Notes: generated from the letters alone by a model not told the origin. A stretch of 64,000 nucleotides of DNA from DATJGR01 sp963812255 (GCA_963812255.1 CAWEUM010000005.1:1736001-1800000); one strand, 5' to 3'; shown: positions 27,380-36,734, numbered from the stretch's first letter. Made by a program: numbers and translations.

Positions 27380-28308
27380 GCGAGAGATTCACAGCCGCGC
27401 ACGTCGAGGCATGGCGCCACGACGGCGGCGTGTTGATCGAACGCTTCTTCAACGCCGACGAGGTTGCAGCGGTGCGCGCGGACTTCGAACGTGTGTTCGG
27501 CAGAGCGTCCGGCGCCGACGCGCCACTGGTCAAGAAGAAAGCGGACGAAATCGGCAAGTTCAATCCGGCGCAGTTCACGACGTTCGACGCAATTCCGTTC
27601 GACTGTTCACCGGCGCTGAATCTGATCGGCGTGCATCCCGCGCTGATCGATTTCGCGCGATGCGCGATGCAGACCGACCGCGTGCATTTGTATCAATGTC
27701 AGGCATGGGCGAAGTTCACCGGCGACGCCGATTACGATCAGCCGTTTCACTGCGATTTCGTCAATCACACGCTAACCGCACCGGCTGAAGACGAACGGCT
27801 GAACTGCGTCACCATTCTGTGCTACTTCAGCGACGTCACCGAAGCGCACGGCCCCGCGCACTACGTCTCGCGGCCCGATGCGGACAGAGTCGCGGGGCCC
27901 GAAGCGACGTTGCACAGCGATGCCCTCTTGCAAAAGAAGCTGCAACGATACGAACGCTCGAGCGCAGCGCCCGCCGGCAGCATTTTCCCGTATGGCATCG
28001 ACATCTATCATCGCGGCACCAACATGACCGCGCCGCGCGGTCATCGCTATGCGATGATGGCCTGCTACAAGAACGCCACCAACGACGCGATCGGTTATCA
28101 CGCGTGGCCTTTCCATCACACCAAGCCCTGGCACCGGATTTTCGACCATGCGAGCTCCGAACAGCTCGCCTGCTTTGGCGTGCACCCTCCGGGGCATCCG
28201 TTCTGGACGCCAAAGACGCTCGCGCGTGCGCAGGTGCGCTATCCGAACTGGGACATGACAGCGTACCGGGCGCGGCTCCAGCAACCGGCGGGTCAAACCG
28301 GGTCCTGA
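27376..28308 (+). CDS. Phytanoyl-CoA dioxygenase family protein (first)
   Basis: This 310-residue Fe(II)/2-oxoglutarate oxygenase of the PhyH family starts at a GTG overlapping the esterase stop. The N-terminal ERFTAAHVEAWRHDGGVLIERFF is typical of the family. The 2-His-1-carboxylate triad can be assigned to HCD in QPFHCDFVNHT and the distal His in DIYHRGTNMT; an Arg in GHRYAM could bind 2-oxoglutarate. It is coupled to the esterase and converges with another PhyH-like gene, overlapping it by 16 bases. The substrate is unknown. Confidence 0.88.
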   Translation: MSERFTAAHVEAWRHDGGVLIERFFNADEVAAVRADFERVFGRASGADAPLVKKKADEIGKFNPAQFTTFDAIPFDCSPALNLIGVHPALIDFARCAMQTDRVHLYQCQAWAKFTGDADYDQPFHCDFVNHTLTAPAEDERLNCVTILCYFSDVTEAHGPAHYVSRPDADRVAGPEATLHSDALLQKKLQRYERSSAAPAGSIFPYGIDIYHRGTNMTAPRGHRYAMMACYKNATNDAIGYHAWPFHHTKPWHRIFDHASSEQLACFGVHPPGHPFWTPKTLARAQVRYPNWDMTAYRARLQQPAGQTGS

Positions 28309-29525
28309 TCGGGCGCAGCGCGTTCGAACGCCATCTTGCGAGCACTCGCCAACGGATGCATCACGCCGGCTCCGCGCGGCCACACACCGGGCTCACATTT
28401 GATGTGGCGACACAGCCGCTGCGCGTGCGACGACAGTTCGAGCCACAGCGCATGCGGCATGCATTGCGCGTAAGGCATGCCCGTATGCCAAGGTGCAACG
28501 TACTCGATGTTCGGCATCGCGCGAACCTCCCGGCTCAGGTTCGGCGTACCGCCGTGCCACGCGCGGATGTCGCGGAACACCCCGGCGCCGGCCGGGGCTC
28601 CAACGAGTGTAGATAGTCGCATCCACTCCGGCTCATCGGCTGGCAACGGGGGCGAGCCCTGCGCGGCGTGTGATCCGGGAATCTGACGGATCGGTCCGTT
28701 TTGCCAAGTCATATCGGACAGCAGAAAGTTGATCGTGACAAACGGCGCCGTGCGTTCGATGACCAATCGTTGTGTCGCCAGATCGAGTTCGCTGCTGCCG
28801 GGTCGCGTGCGCAGTTCGATACCTAACGCGACAGCGTGCTCCAGGCGCCCTGTTGAAATTTGCAGGGAATCCTTCTGGTCCGAATGCAGATGCTGGTACT
28901 CGATCGCGCCGGGCAGACACACGTCACCACCACCACCGCGGACGAGATAGTCGGCAGTACCAAAGATTTTGGTGAGGATCGGCGTTGTCGTCGGCAAATC
29001 AATCATCGATGTCCAACCCGCGTCATGCATCATGTGGCGCGACGCCGAACTGGTGCCAAAGCTGTACCGGTGCGGCAGACGCTGGGTCTCGGTTAGATAT
29101 TTCTGGTTGCGCAATCCGGGAATCGACAGGATCGCGTCGAGCGCGCGCATGCAGCCACGGTGAAAACGCTCGATCTGAAACGAATCCAGCAGATCGCGTA
29201 CGACGACGAACCCGTCGCGTCGAAAGATTCGCGCCGCGCGTTCCACCTCATCGGGGCGGACGATTTCGAGACCGTGGAGGCCATTGTGTTCGCGCAGGTG
29301 GTTTCGCAGCACAACGACATCGGAACCGTCGTGAACGCGGCGGCGCGGCGCGCGCGGATCGGCAATGCCGAAACCGGGATCGGTTTCCGCCGGATTGCCG
29401 TCCTCGTCAACCGTTTCGTTGGGGGGCGTCAAAGCGTCCCAGCCGATCGACTCTTGCATGGTTGGATACTCGTCGGACTCGCACACGATGATACGCCGCT
29501 CGACGCCACGTGCGTCCGATTGCAC
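28293..29525 (-). CDS. Phytanoyl-CoA dioxygenase family protein (second, longer)
   Basis: This 410-residue PhyH-type oxygenase is encoded on the opposite strand, with its 3' end overlapping the first PhyH gene. The Fe ligands fit H-x-D in HLHSDQKDS (near residue 215) and the distal His in IRAWHGGTPNLS, followed by an Arg in SREVRAM. An N-terminal extension of about 75 residues, acidic and Pro-rich, precedes the fold and is probably disordered; the in-frame ATG at 29459 is an alternative start. The sequence is only distantly like the neighbouring PhyH protein, so they are not a recent duplication. Confidence 0.85.
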   Translation of the reverse strand: MQSDARGVERRIIVCESDEYPTMQESIGWDALTPPNETVDEDGNPAETDPGFGIADPRAPRRRVHDGSDVVVLRNHLREHNGLHGLEIVRPDEVERAARIFRRDGFVVVRDLLDSFQIERFHRGCMRALDAILSIPGLRNQKYLTETQRLPHRYSFGTSSASRHMMHDAGWTSMIDLPTTTPILTKIFGTADYLVRGGGGDVCLPGAIEYQHLHSDQKDSLQISTGRLEHAVALGIELRTRPGSSELDLATQRLVIERTAPFVTINFLLSDMTWQNGPIRQIPGSHAAQGSPPLPADEPEWMRLSTLVGAPAGAGVFRDIRAWHGGTPNLSREVRAMPNIEYVAPWHTGMPYAQCMPHALWLELSSHAQRLCRHIKCEPGVWPRGAGVMHPLASARKMAFERAAPDQDPV

Positions 29526-29572
29526 AATCGCGCTCTTCGTTGGGGTTCATTTCTTTCTTAGGGAGGGGGCTG

Positions 29573-30298
29573 ATGTCGAAACAGCAAGCACGGTCAACCG
29601 TGGGAACAGATGGAGCGCCGCTACCGGTTCTTCCGCCGGATCGCGACGCGCGCGTCTGGGCGCGATTGATCCGGGTGATGTTCTATACGCCGGGTTTCCT
29701 TGGTCTGCTGCTCATCAAGGCCGGCGAGCCGGCGAGTTTCGGCATCACGGTAGAACTGCTGATGCTATCGAGCGGCGCGGCGATCGTCGGCGGCCTGTTC
29801 ATCGGCTCGCAATCGTCGAGTGGCGCGGACACTGCGTCGAAGATCGGCGTCTGGAGCGGTGCGTTGGTACTTGAACTGCTCGCCGCGGTGCCATTTCTGG
29901 CCGCGGTGCCGGCGCTGTTTCACGAACTCGCCAACAGCACACTGCTGCACGCCCGCGCACCGAACTCCGTCGATGTTGCACTCGGACCATCGGAATTGCT
30001 GCCGGCAGTCGCGATTCTACCGTTCATGATTTACCAACTGGCCGGCTTCGGCACCCTGCACTACGTGGTGTCGAAACGAACCAACTGGATCCTCAACATC
30101 GCGATTCTCTTTTTGATCATCATCAGTTACACCACTTACCGTCTGGCGATGTACCGCGAAGAACGCCTGGCTGTCGGCGCACTGGTCGTAACGATGGCGG
30201 TCACGGTGTATTACGGCGTGATGCGCCTCAAACGAATGCAGCTGGACTACGACACTCGCACGCCCGTGAAAATGCCGAAGAAGAAGTCCGAAGACTGA
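29573..30298 (+). CDS. Uncharacterised integral membrane protein
   Basis: This 241-residue protein has an exceptionally good ribosome site (GGGAGGGGG) before the ATG at 29573. Residues 1-32 are polar. Five or six hydrophobic helices follow: about 35-50, 60-80, 92-115, 140-160, 172-192 and 197-212. The C-terminus is highly charged (KMPKKKSED). It has no similarity I can name and no catalytic motif. It is a single gene between a divergent dioxygenase and a convergent MFS gene. A membrane-embedded structural or sensory role cannot be told apart from a transporter. Confidence 0.75.
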   Translation: MSKQQARSTVGTDGAPLPVLPPDRDARVWARLIRVMFYTPGFLGLLLIKAGEPASFGITVELLMLSSGAAIVGGLFIGSQSSSGADTASKIGVWSGALVLELLAAVPFLAAVPALFHELANSTLLHARAPNSVDVALGPSELLPAVAILPFMIYQLAGFGTLHYVVSKRTNWILNIAILFLIIISYTTYRLAMYREERLAVGALVVTMAVTVYYGVMRLKRMQLDYDTRTPVKMPKKKSED

Positions 30299-30351
30299 GC
30301 CGAATTTCGGCGCGCCATTGTCAATGGGTCAGGCCACACGGCAGCCGCTTC

Positions 30352-31659
30352 TCAGGCAATCTCGATACCGATGGGGGTGCCGGTCGCCTTGGCCGGCACC
30401 GTCTCCTTCATCAGCGCCATAGCAACGATACCGACGACGGCGGCCGCCATCATGTACCACGCCGGCGCCATCGGGCTGCCGGTTGCCTTGATCAGCCACG
30501 TGACGTAAGGCTGTGCAACGCCGCCGAACACCGCTACACCGATCGCATAGACGATCGCCAGACCGGTGCTGCGTACGTCCTTGCGCAGCGATTCGGTAAG
30601 ACACACCAGCGCCACGCCGACGCTGGTAGAGCTGAGCGCGCTGAGCAAACCCGTCGCGACAATCAACGTCAGTGTGTCGTGATTACTCACCATCAACGTG
30701 AACGCCGGGAAGATGGCCAATAGAAACAGCACCCGCGCGGTGATCATGATTGGCTTGCGTCCGAATCGGTCCGACAGCGCGCCGCCCAGCAGTGCGAAGA
30801 CGACACCGCAGACACCATTGGCGACCGACGCGCTGAACGAATCCGACTCCGACATGTGCAGCGTCTGCGAGGCGTAAGTCGTCATGTACAGCAACACGTA
30901 CGTGGACGTGGTGAAACTCATGATCATACCCAGGCCCAACAGAATCGGTCTTGCGTGACTCAACGGACCGTGTGTCGTCGGATGAATGCTCGATGCGGCT
31001 TCAACCCGATGCAGCGTTTCGGGCAGGTTGCGCCGCATGATCAATCCAAATGGCAGCACCACCGCGCCGAGGCCGAACGCGATTCGCCAGCCGAATTCCT
31101 GCAATTGCTGCGCGGTGAGCACATAAGTGAGCGCCAGTCCGACGCTTGCGCCGATCAACGATGCAACCGCTTGACTGCCGCTCTGCCATGCGCCGATCAG
31201 GCCGCGGCGATTCAGCGGTGCCGCTTCGATCAAAAACGCCGTGGTGGGACCCACCTCGCCCCCGAGCGCGAATCCTTGAATGAGCCTGAACAGCAGCAAC
31301 AGCACCGGTGCGGCCGCGCCGATCATCGCGTACGAAGGCGTCAGCACCACACCGAGCACGCCCACGCCCATCAGCGAAAAGCTCAATACCATCGCCGGCC
31401 GGCGGCCCGCCCGATCGCCGAACGCGCCGATCACGATCGCGCCGACCGGCCGCGCGACGAAACCGACCGCGAACGTCAGCAACGACAGCATCAGATTCTC
31501 GAACGGCGTCTGATTCGGAAAGAAGGTCCGGCCGATCTGCACCGCAAACAGCGCGTACGTCGTGAAATCGTAGAACTCGAGCGCATTGCCGATGACGGCG
31601 GCAGTGATCTGGCGGCGCGAGATCGCAACGTCCTCGGGGGCGGTGGTCGAAACTGTCAT
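30352..31659 (-). CDS. MFS metabolite:H+ symporter (MHS family)
   Basis: This 435-residue permease has 12 predicted TM helices and clear MHS-family features. The N-terminal segment GNALEFYDFTTYALFA, the loop FGDRAGRRPAM between TM2 and TM3, the RLIQGFALGGEVGPTTAFL helix and the central DRFGRKPIM repeat match shikimate, proline/betaine and citrate-type symporters. The substrate is therefore probably an organic acid or zwitterion. It is alone on its strand; the weak GAACGACGG serves as ribosome site. Located among catabolic genes, it could import a growth substrate. Confidence 0.92.
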   Translation of the reverse strand: MTVSTTAPEDVAISRRQITAAVIGNALEFYDFTTYALFAVQIGRTFFPNQTPFENLMLSLLTFAVGFVARPVGAIVIGAFGDRAGRRPAMVLSFSLMGVGVLGVVLTPSYAMIGAAAPVLLLLFRLIQGFALGGEVGPTTAFLIEAAPLNRRGLIGAWQSGSQAVASLIGASVGLALTYVLTAQQLQEFGWRIAFGLGAVVLPFGLIMRRNLPETLHRVEAASSIHPTTHGPLSHARPILLGLGMIMSFTTSTYVLLYMTTYASQTLHMSESDSFSASVANGVCGVVFALLGGALSDRFGRKPIMITARVLFLLAIFPAFTLMVSNHDTLTLIVATGLLSALSSTSVGVALVCLTESLRKDVRSTGLAIVYAIGVAVFGGVAQPYVTWLIKATGSPMAPAWYMMAAAVVGIVAMALMKETVPAKATGTPIGIEIA

Positions 31660-31818
31660 CCGTCGTTCGCTATGAGATTCAAACTTCGAAGTCTACGGCA
31701 TGCTTGGCCCGATGCGAAAACGCCAGGACAGTGTTTTCGGCGGCGCTGAACGGTTATTGAGACCGCGCACCACCTCAGCACATCCGTCAGCGAATCGACC
31801 CTCCGAGGCGCCCGCCGA

Positions 31819-32199
31819 TTACTGCGGATGCTTCGCCTTGTACAACTTGATCTGATCATTGAAGTTTCCGACCGCCGCTTGCAGTTCATCGACGGCTGCG
31901 TTGTTCTTCTGGATCAATGCTTGCTTCTCATCCTTGATCTTTTGCTTTTCTTCAGCGGTCAGCTTTGACGAACCCTTGGGCGTCAACGCGTCCGATTCGC
32001 GCTTCAAGCAATCCGTATACGCGTTCATCTCCGAGTTGTAGCGGCTGAATTCCTTCTGTCCGGCGATCATCTGCTCCTGGGTCGCCGTGTTGCCATCGGG
32101 AGTCGAACTGGGTGCCTGCGGATAGACGCAGGCGGCTTGTTCTGCATGAGCCACGGCGGCGAGCGCGAACGTCAGCATGAGCGGTATCCAAGCCTTCAT
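31819..32199 (-). CDS. Small secreted coiled-coil protein of unknown function
   Basis: This 126-residue protein has a clean signal peptide (residues 1-19, cleavage after AHA). Two Cys (24 and 64) could form a disulfide in the periplasm. Residues about 75-125 are Lys/Glu/Gln-rich and predict a coiled coil. AGGA precedes the ATG at 32199. Similar short periplasmic proteins occur as hypothetical genes in proteobacteria; no function can be assigned. Confidence 0.72.
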   Translation of the reverse strand: MKAWIPLMLTFALAAVAHAEQAACVYPQAPSSTPDGNTATQEQMIAGQKEFSRYNSEMNAYTDCLKRESDALTPKGSSKLTAEEKQKIKDEKQALIQKNNAAVDELQAAVGNFNDQIKLYKAKHPQ

Positions 32200-32391
32200 T
32201 GGGAATCCTCGGTAGTAGCTGTGGGAAGTAGCAGGATACGAGATCGGGGCCGTAAGATTCCATCGCGTTCACACATGCGTTCGATCACGACCACCGGTCG
32301 CGCAGGCGAGGCCTCCGACGAGACGAATGGATTGACGATGCGAAAATCCGCGTCTCACCCCAACACAATCGTCAGCGCAGCGATTCGCATC

Positions 32392-32958
32392 TCATCGGAC
32401 GGAGGCTCTCCCGACCACGCGCTCGGCGCCCGCGAGAAGTTCTACCACGATGTCCGACGCGCTCTGCATCAGGGCCACCAGAAAAGAACTCGACGAGACT
32501 CGAAACACAACGGAGTTTCGAGAAGCCCGGAAGGTTCGGGTAGAGGAAATAGCTCGCCAGTATCGGCTTCGGAACAAAAAGCCCTCATGATCAACAGCCA
32601 GAGCGTTGCACCGGAGAGCATGCCGAGCATGAACAGGGCGGACATCAACGGTGCTGCGGCCAGAACGGAAAGCACATTGGGTCGCGGAAAATAGTGGACG
32701 AGCAGACGCCCAAAAACCAATCTCTGCGGCGACGGCTGGCGCAAACATGACGAAAAACAGTACGGATGACAGGGCTGGATGCGCGCGAAACGCAAGGTTG
32801 TCGTTGCGGCCGCCACGAACCGGATCTCGCTGCCCTTCCATGTCGGACATGATGCGCCTAACGCCCCACGATGCCAGACTTCGGCGCTTCAGCGGAGCGC
32901 ACGACTGCGGCGCCGGGTGGGCGATGTGTGGATCATTGCAGTTCCCCGCTCGGCACAC
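32392..32958 (-). pseudogene. Possible frameshifted small membrane protein
   Basis: The 867 bases between 32200 and 33066 hold no intact gene I recognise. On the minus strand one frame starts well (from about 32845, MEGQRDPVRGG with a hydrophobic stretch SSVLFFVMFAPAVAA). The next hydrophobic stretch, LMSALFMLGMLSGATLWLLIM, lies in another frame (32469-32816). Together they look like a two-helix membrane protein split by an indel near 32720. The region is visibly less GC-rich than its neighbours and may be decayed or foreign. This is a weak call. Confidence 0.3.
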
Positions 32959-32999
32959 GGACGATTTTGAGATTAACTATGCCCCCGCGTCCATCGACA

Positions 33000-33026
33000 T
33001 GTCGATAGCACGCCTCCTCGTTCGTC
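33000..33026 (+). promoter_or_regulatory. ECF42-type promoter upstream of the orphan DGPF gene
   Basis: TGTCGA (33000-33005), a 17-base spacer and CGTC (33023-33026) match the ECF42 consensus TGTCGA / CG(A/T)C. It lies 41 bases before the DGPF gene start. The same spacing is found at 50903-50929 and 59238-59264. Confidence 0.72.
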
Positions 33027-33066
33027 GTGCTGGTGAGGAAACCCGAATCTGCTTAGGACGTTTGCG

Positions 33067-33456
33067 ATGAAATACCTGTGTTTAGGCTACCTGGATCCAG
33101 CGAAGATGGACTCTCGGCCGAAGGCGGAAGTCGACGCCGTGATGAAAGAGTGCATGCCTCAACTGAAGGATCTGTACGACACCGGGGGCGTGATCGTCGA
33201 TGCCGGCCTCGAGTTGGAGACTAAGTGTTTACGTCGCGTTGCCGGGTCTGTGAGCATGACCGACGGCCCATTCACCGAGGCCAAGGAAATCATTGGAAGC
33301 GTGTTTATCCTGGAAGCACCCCACATCGAAGAGGCGATCCGTCTGGCTTCGCTACATCCGACTTTGCGAGTGAATGCGGCAGAACAGTTCGGCTGGCGGA
33401 TCGAGGTTCGTGGTATCCATTACTTCCATAGCAGCGATTCAGCCACGGCCGCCTAG
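33067..33456 (+). CDS. DGPF (YCII-related) domain protein
   Basis: This 129-residue DGPF-domain protein shows MTDGPFTEAKEIIGS near residue 60, preceded by strands like MKYLCLGYLDP and followed by the helix EEAIRLASLHP. DGPF/YCII proteins are ferredoxin-like small dimers and are the signature targets of ECF42 sigma factors; their biochemical function is not established. There is no sigma gene next to this copy, but an ECF42-type promoter lies upstream, so one of the two ECF42-type sigmas in this window may control it in trans. A methyltransferase gene follows after 15 bases. Confidence 0.88.
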   Translation: MKYLCLGYLDPAKMDSRPKAEVDAVMKECMPQLKDLYDTGGVIVDAGLELETKCLRRVAGSVSMTDGPFTEAKEIIGSVFILEAPHIEEAIRLASLHPTLRVNAAEQFGWRIEVRGIHYFHSSDSATAA

Positions 33457-33471
33457 TTGTCGACTTAGGCA

Positions 33472-34260
33472 GTGATAGATCTCATCGAACACAATCGCGA
33501 AGCCTGGGACCGCGCGGCCAGAACGAACTGTCAGTGGTCCACACCCGTCACGGACGACGTCATCGTTCGTGCGCGAAACGGCGACTGGGAATTGACGGTC
33601 GCTGGTCCGCGGCCGGTCCCCAGAGACTGGTTCGGCGCGATCAAAGACAAGTCGGTCTTGTGCCTCGCGTCCGGCGGCGGACAGCAGGTACCGATACTCG
33701 CCGCGGCGGGCGCGCACGTCACGGCCTGTGATTTCTCGCTCGAACAACTCGAACGCGATCGCGACGTGTGTGGGCGCAACGCACTTTCGGTTCGCCTCGA
33801 ACAGGGCAGCATGTTGGATCTGGCCCGATTCGACGACAGTTCGTTTGATCTGATCTTCAACTCCGTATCGAACCCCTACGTCGCGGACATTCACCGCGTC
33901 TGGCGCGAATGCGCGCGCGTGTTGAAGCATGGTGGTCGTTTGATCGCCGGCTCGATCAATCCGTTGGCATATCTGTTCGAGGAAAACGACGGCAGCTCGG
34001 ATTCCGGCTTGGCGGTTCGCTTTGGACTGCCATTCGTCGAGATCGATACCCTTTCGGCCGCTGAAGTCGAAATGGCAATCGAACGCAGGATGATGTTGAC
34101 GTGGAGTCATAGTCTCGAAGACATTCTTGGGGGACAGATGAAGGCGGGGTTGCAGCTTGCGGGATTGTTCGAATCCCGACGAACCGATCCGGCCGCGCCG
34201 TCAATCAATCGGTACGCACCGACCTACATCGCGACGCTGTCGATACGCGAGCCCCACTAG
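33472..34260 (+). CDS. Class I SAM-dependent methyltransferase
   Basis: This 262-residue methyltransferase starts at a GTG at 33472, just after the DGPF gene. The SAM-binding glycine loop is VLCLASGGGQQVPILAAAG (motif I, near residue 62) followed by the acidic VTACDFS, then FDLIFNSVSNPYVAD at motif IV and LKHGGRLIAGS. The N-terminus HNREAWDRAA is typical of small-molecule or UbiE/Tam-like methyltransferases that start with an N-x-x-x-W-D helix. It probably shares the ECF42-type promoter with the DGPF gene. The methyl acceptor is unknown. Confidence 0.9.
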   Translation: MIDLIEHNREAWDRAARTNCQWSTPVTDDVIVRARNGDWELTVAGPRPVPRDWFGAIKDKSVLCLASGGGQQVPILAAAGAHVTACDFSLEQLERDRDVCGRNALSVRLEQGSMLDLARFDDSSFDLIFNSVSNPYVADIHRVWRECARVLKHGGRLIAGSINPLAYLFEENDGSSDSGLAVRFGLPFVEIDTLSAAEVEMAIERRMMLTWSHSLEDILGGQMKAGLQLAGLFESRRTDPAAPSINRYAPTYIATLSIREPH

Positions 34261-34450
34261 GGCGCCAATAGGCTTCCGCCACCAGCCCCGGCGGCGCCAC
34301 CCTTGCTTCGAACTGTCGCCCCGGTCGGAGCGGCCATTACCCGAACGCCTATCGTGATTCCGGTCTGAGTGGCCGTAACCGCAGCCGCGATCGTGATTGT
34401 TCGTCACTGCAACTGTTGTACCCTTCTGAAAACTCAAATTCGGCCTACCG

Positions 34451-35551
34451 ATGTCATTCGCCACGGCAGCGCGACAGGAATGGTTCCTCGTCGTCGGGAT
34501 CGTTGTCAGCGCAATTTCCCTGGTGTTCGGGCATTCGATGATCGCCGCGCTCACGAACCCTGCGGGTATGGCGTTGCTGTTTGCGGTGTTGTTTACGGTG
34601 ATCTTGGGCTCGGCCCTCGCCGTGGTGCGTCATGCCGAACATCTTTCCGAGGTGATCGGCCATCTCTACGGAACCCTGGTGCTGACCGTGGCGGTCGCGT
34701 TCATCGAAATCATCAGCATTTCAGCGGTGATCATGCACGGCGAGAGTAATCCGACATTGGTCCGCGACAGCCTGATGTCAGTGGTGATGATCGTGCTCAA
34801 TGGCATGGTGGGGGCGTCGCTGCTGATCGGCGCCTGGCGTCATCGCGAACAGAGTTACAACCTGCAGGGCGCCAACGCCTACCTCGGGGTGATCATTCCT
34901 CTCGTAGTGTTGAGCCTGGTCATGCCGACCTTCACCCGGACCACCCAGGATCCGACGCTGTCCACGGCCCAAGGGGTCTTTCTCAGCCTGATGGCGGTGG
35001 GACTTTATTGCGCGTTCCTGGCGATCCAAACCGGGCGACATCGTGGATATTTCGTAGAGCAGCACGACGAATCTCCGCTCGGCGATGCGTTAATCCCCAG
35101 TCCGGGCTACCGCCACGCTGTCCTGCTCGTCGCGTACTTGGTGCCGGTCGTGGTACTCGCCGAGCAGCTTGCGCTGCCCATCGACTATCTGATCGAGACG
35201 CTCCGCGCGCCCGCGGCGCTCGGTGGCATCGCGTTGGGCGTGCTGGTCGCGACGCCGGAAGCCATCGGCGCAATCCGGGCGGCGATCGGCAATCACCTGC
35301 AGCACGCGGTCAACATCTTCCTCGGTTCCGTGCTCGCAACGATCGGTCTCACGATACCGGCGATGCTCGTCATCAGCGACGTGACGGGCCTGAATATGAT
35401 CCTCGGCGTGCAAGGCACGGATCTGATCATGCTGCTGCTGACCCTCGGAGTCAGCGTCGTCACCTTCGCGAGCGGGCGCACGAACGTACTGCAGGGCGCT
35501 GTTCACCTGCTGTTGTTCGTCGCGTATCTGCTACTGATGTTTCAGGGATAG
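34451..35551 (+). CDS. chaA: Calcium/proton antiporter ChaA-type
   Basis: This 366-residue cation/proton exchanger of the CaCA superfamily has about 11 TM helices. The two inverted alpha-repeats are visible: LTVAVAFIEIISISAVIM (about residues 80-97) and GVLVATPEAIGAIRAAIGN (about 255-275), each with the acidic residue and Glu pair used for ion coordination. It is the ChaA class, which exports Ca2+ (and Na+/K+) for H+ at alkaline pH. It is a single gene; the 190-base gap upstream shows no defined riboswitch or operator, only a possible TTGTTC-N16-TACCCT promoter near 34400. Confidence 0.92.
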   Translation: MSFATAARQEWFLVVGIVVSAISLVFGHSMIAALTNPAGMALLFAVLFTVILGSALAVVRHAEHLSEVIGHLYGTLVLTVAVAFIEIISISAVIMHGESNPTLVRDSLMSVVMIVLNGMVGASLLIGAWRHREQSYNLQGANAYLGVIIPLVVLSLVMPTFTRTTQDPTLSTAQGVFLSLMAVGLYCAFLAIQTGRHRGYFVEQHDESPLGDALIPSPGYRHAVLLVAYLVPVVVLAEQLALPIDYLIETLRAPAALGGIALGVLVATPEAIGAIRAAIGNHLQHAVNIFLGSVLATIGLTIPAMLVISDVTGLNMILGVQGTDLIMLLLTLGVSVVTFASGRTNVLQGAVHLLLFVAYLLLMFQG

Positions 35552-35656
35552 CGAGACCTGGAAGTCGGATCAGGTTCTGTGCGGCTGGCTCTGGTAGACA
35601 TGCCCCTGTTCGCAAAAGAACACTTTCGCAGGCAACGACCCGCCTAACGTGACGCT

Positions 35657-36673
35657 TCAGTGACCGAATCGGATGCACAGCTTGCCGAAGAATCTGCCAC
35701 TCTGCATCGTCGTCAGGGCCTCGGGCACCGAGTCGAAGCCGAACGAGCGATCGATCACCGGCGTCAACTGCCATCGTTCGATGTGCAACAGCATGTCGGC
35801 GAAATGCGCGCGGCTGCCGACCGAGATCCCGATCAAATGCAAGTTGTTCGAGAACAGCAACGGTAGCGAGATCGAGCTGCCGAAGCCGCTCAACACACCG
35901 ATCACGACGATGCGACCGCCGACCCGCGTGCACTGCATCGCTTGCGTCAGCGTGTTCTCGCCGCCGACTTCGACGACAACGTCGACGCCGCGGTTGTCGG
36001 TGAGGCGCCGCACCTCCGCCGACCAGTCCGGCGTCGTCACGTAGTTGATGCCGTGGTCAGCACCGATCGCGAGCGCGCGATCGAGCTTAGCATCGCTCGA
36101 CGACGTGACGATAACGTTCGCACCGCGCGCCTTTGCGAACTGCAATGCGAAGATCGATACGCCACCGGTGCCTTGCACGAGCACCGTGTCGCCGGCACCG
36201 ACGGGCGCCTCGACTGCCACCGCGCGCCACGCCGTGAGTCCGGCGCACGGAAGCGTGGCGGCCTGTTCGAAACTCAGCGCATCCGGTAGCTTGATCACGC
36301 CGTTGGCGTCGAGTGCGATGCGCTCCTGCAGCACGCCGTCGAGCGTGCCGCCGAGCGCGAGCGAGCGCGCTTCGGCGGATACCGGACCATCGACCCAACT
36401 CTGAAAGAACGTCGGCGCGACGCGATCGCCAACACGCAGATCCCGCACACCCGCACCAACCGCGCTGACCTCGCCCGCACCGTCGGAACACAGCACGAGC
36501 GCCGCCGGCGCCTTGGCCCCGGGAATCCCGCGGACGGTCGCGAGATCGCGGTAATTCAGCGACGCCGCGCGCATCGCCACGACGACCTGCCCGTCTCCCG
36601 GCTTCGGCTCGACCACGTCGACGCAGCGCAGATTCTCGATGCCGAACTCGCCCCGGATCTGCCACGCCTTCAT
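35657..36673 (-). CDS. NAD(P)-dependent medium-chain alcohol dehydrogenase/quinone reductase-like
   Basis: This 338-residue MDR-family oxidoreductase has an N-terminal GroES-like domain with SLNYRDLATVRG, a hallmark of zinc-free quinone-oxidoreductase-type members. The nucleotide-binding domain contains VQGTGGVSIFALQFAKARGA (about 165-185). The structural-zinc Cys cluster and the catalytic Cys/His set of true zinc alcohol dehydrogenases are absent. It is 61 bases downstream of the hydrolase-SnoaL gene on the same strand, so the two could be one unit controlled by the divergent TetR. It probably reduces an enone, quinone or carbonyl. Confidence 0.9.
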   Translation of the reverse strand: MKAWQIRGEFGIENLRCVDVVEPKPGDGQVVVAMRAASLNYRDLATVRGIPGAKAPAALVLCSDGAGEVSAVGAGVRDLRVGDRVAPTFFQSWVDGPVSAEARSLALGGTLDGVLQERIALDANGVIKLPDALSFEQAATLPCAGLTAWRAVAVEAPVGAGDTVLVQGTGGVSIFALQFAKARGANVIVTSSSDAKLDRALAIGADHGINYVTTPDWSAEVRRLTDNRGVDVVVEVGGENTLTQAMQCTRVGGRIVVIGVLSGFGSSISLPLLFSNNLHLIGISVGSRAHFADMLLHIERWQLTPVIDRSFGFDSVPEALTTMQSGRFFGKLCIRFGH

Positions 36674-36734
36674 GCCCGCCTCCCTCGATCTTTGCCACAG
36701 ACTGTCGCGGTGGCACCGCGCTGTCCAGCACGGG

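Noticed and set aside
30299..30320. GCCGAATTTCGGC dyad after the membrane protein gene as a terminator
   Set aside because: The two arms are separated by a single base, so no hairpin loop can form; no T-tract follows.
34376..34410. A further GTAACC box upstream of chaA as a SigF promoter
   Set aside because: No CGAA follows at 16 bases, so it lacks the -10 element.
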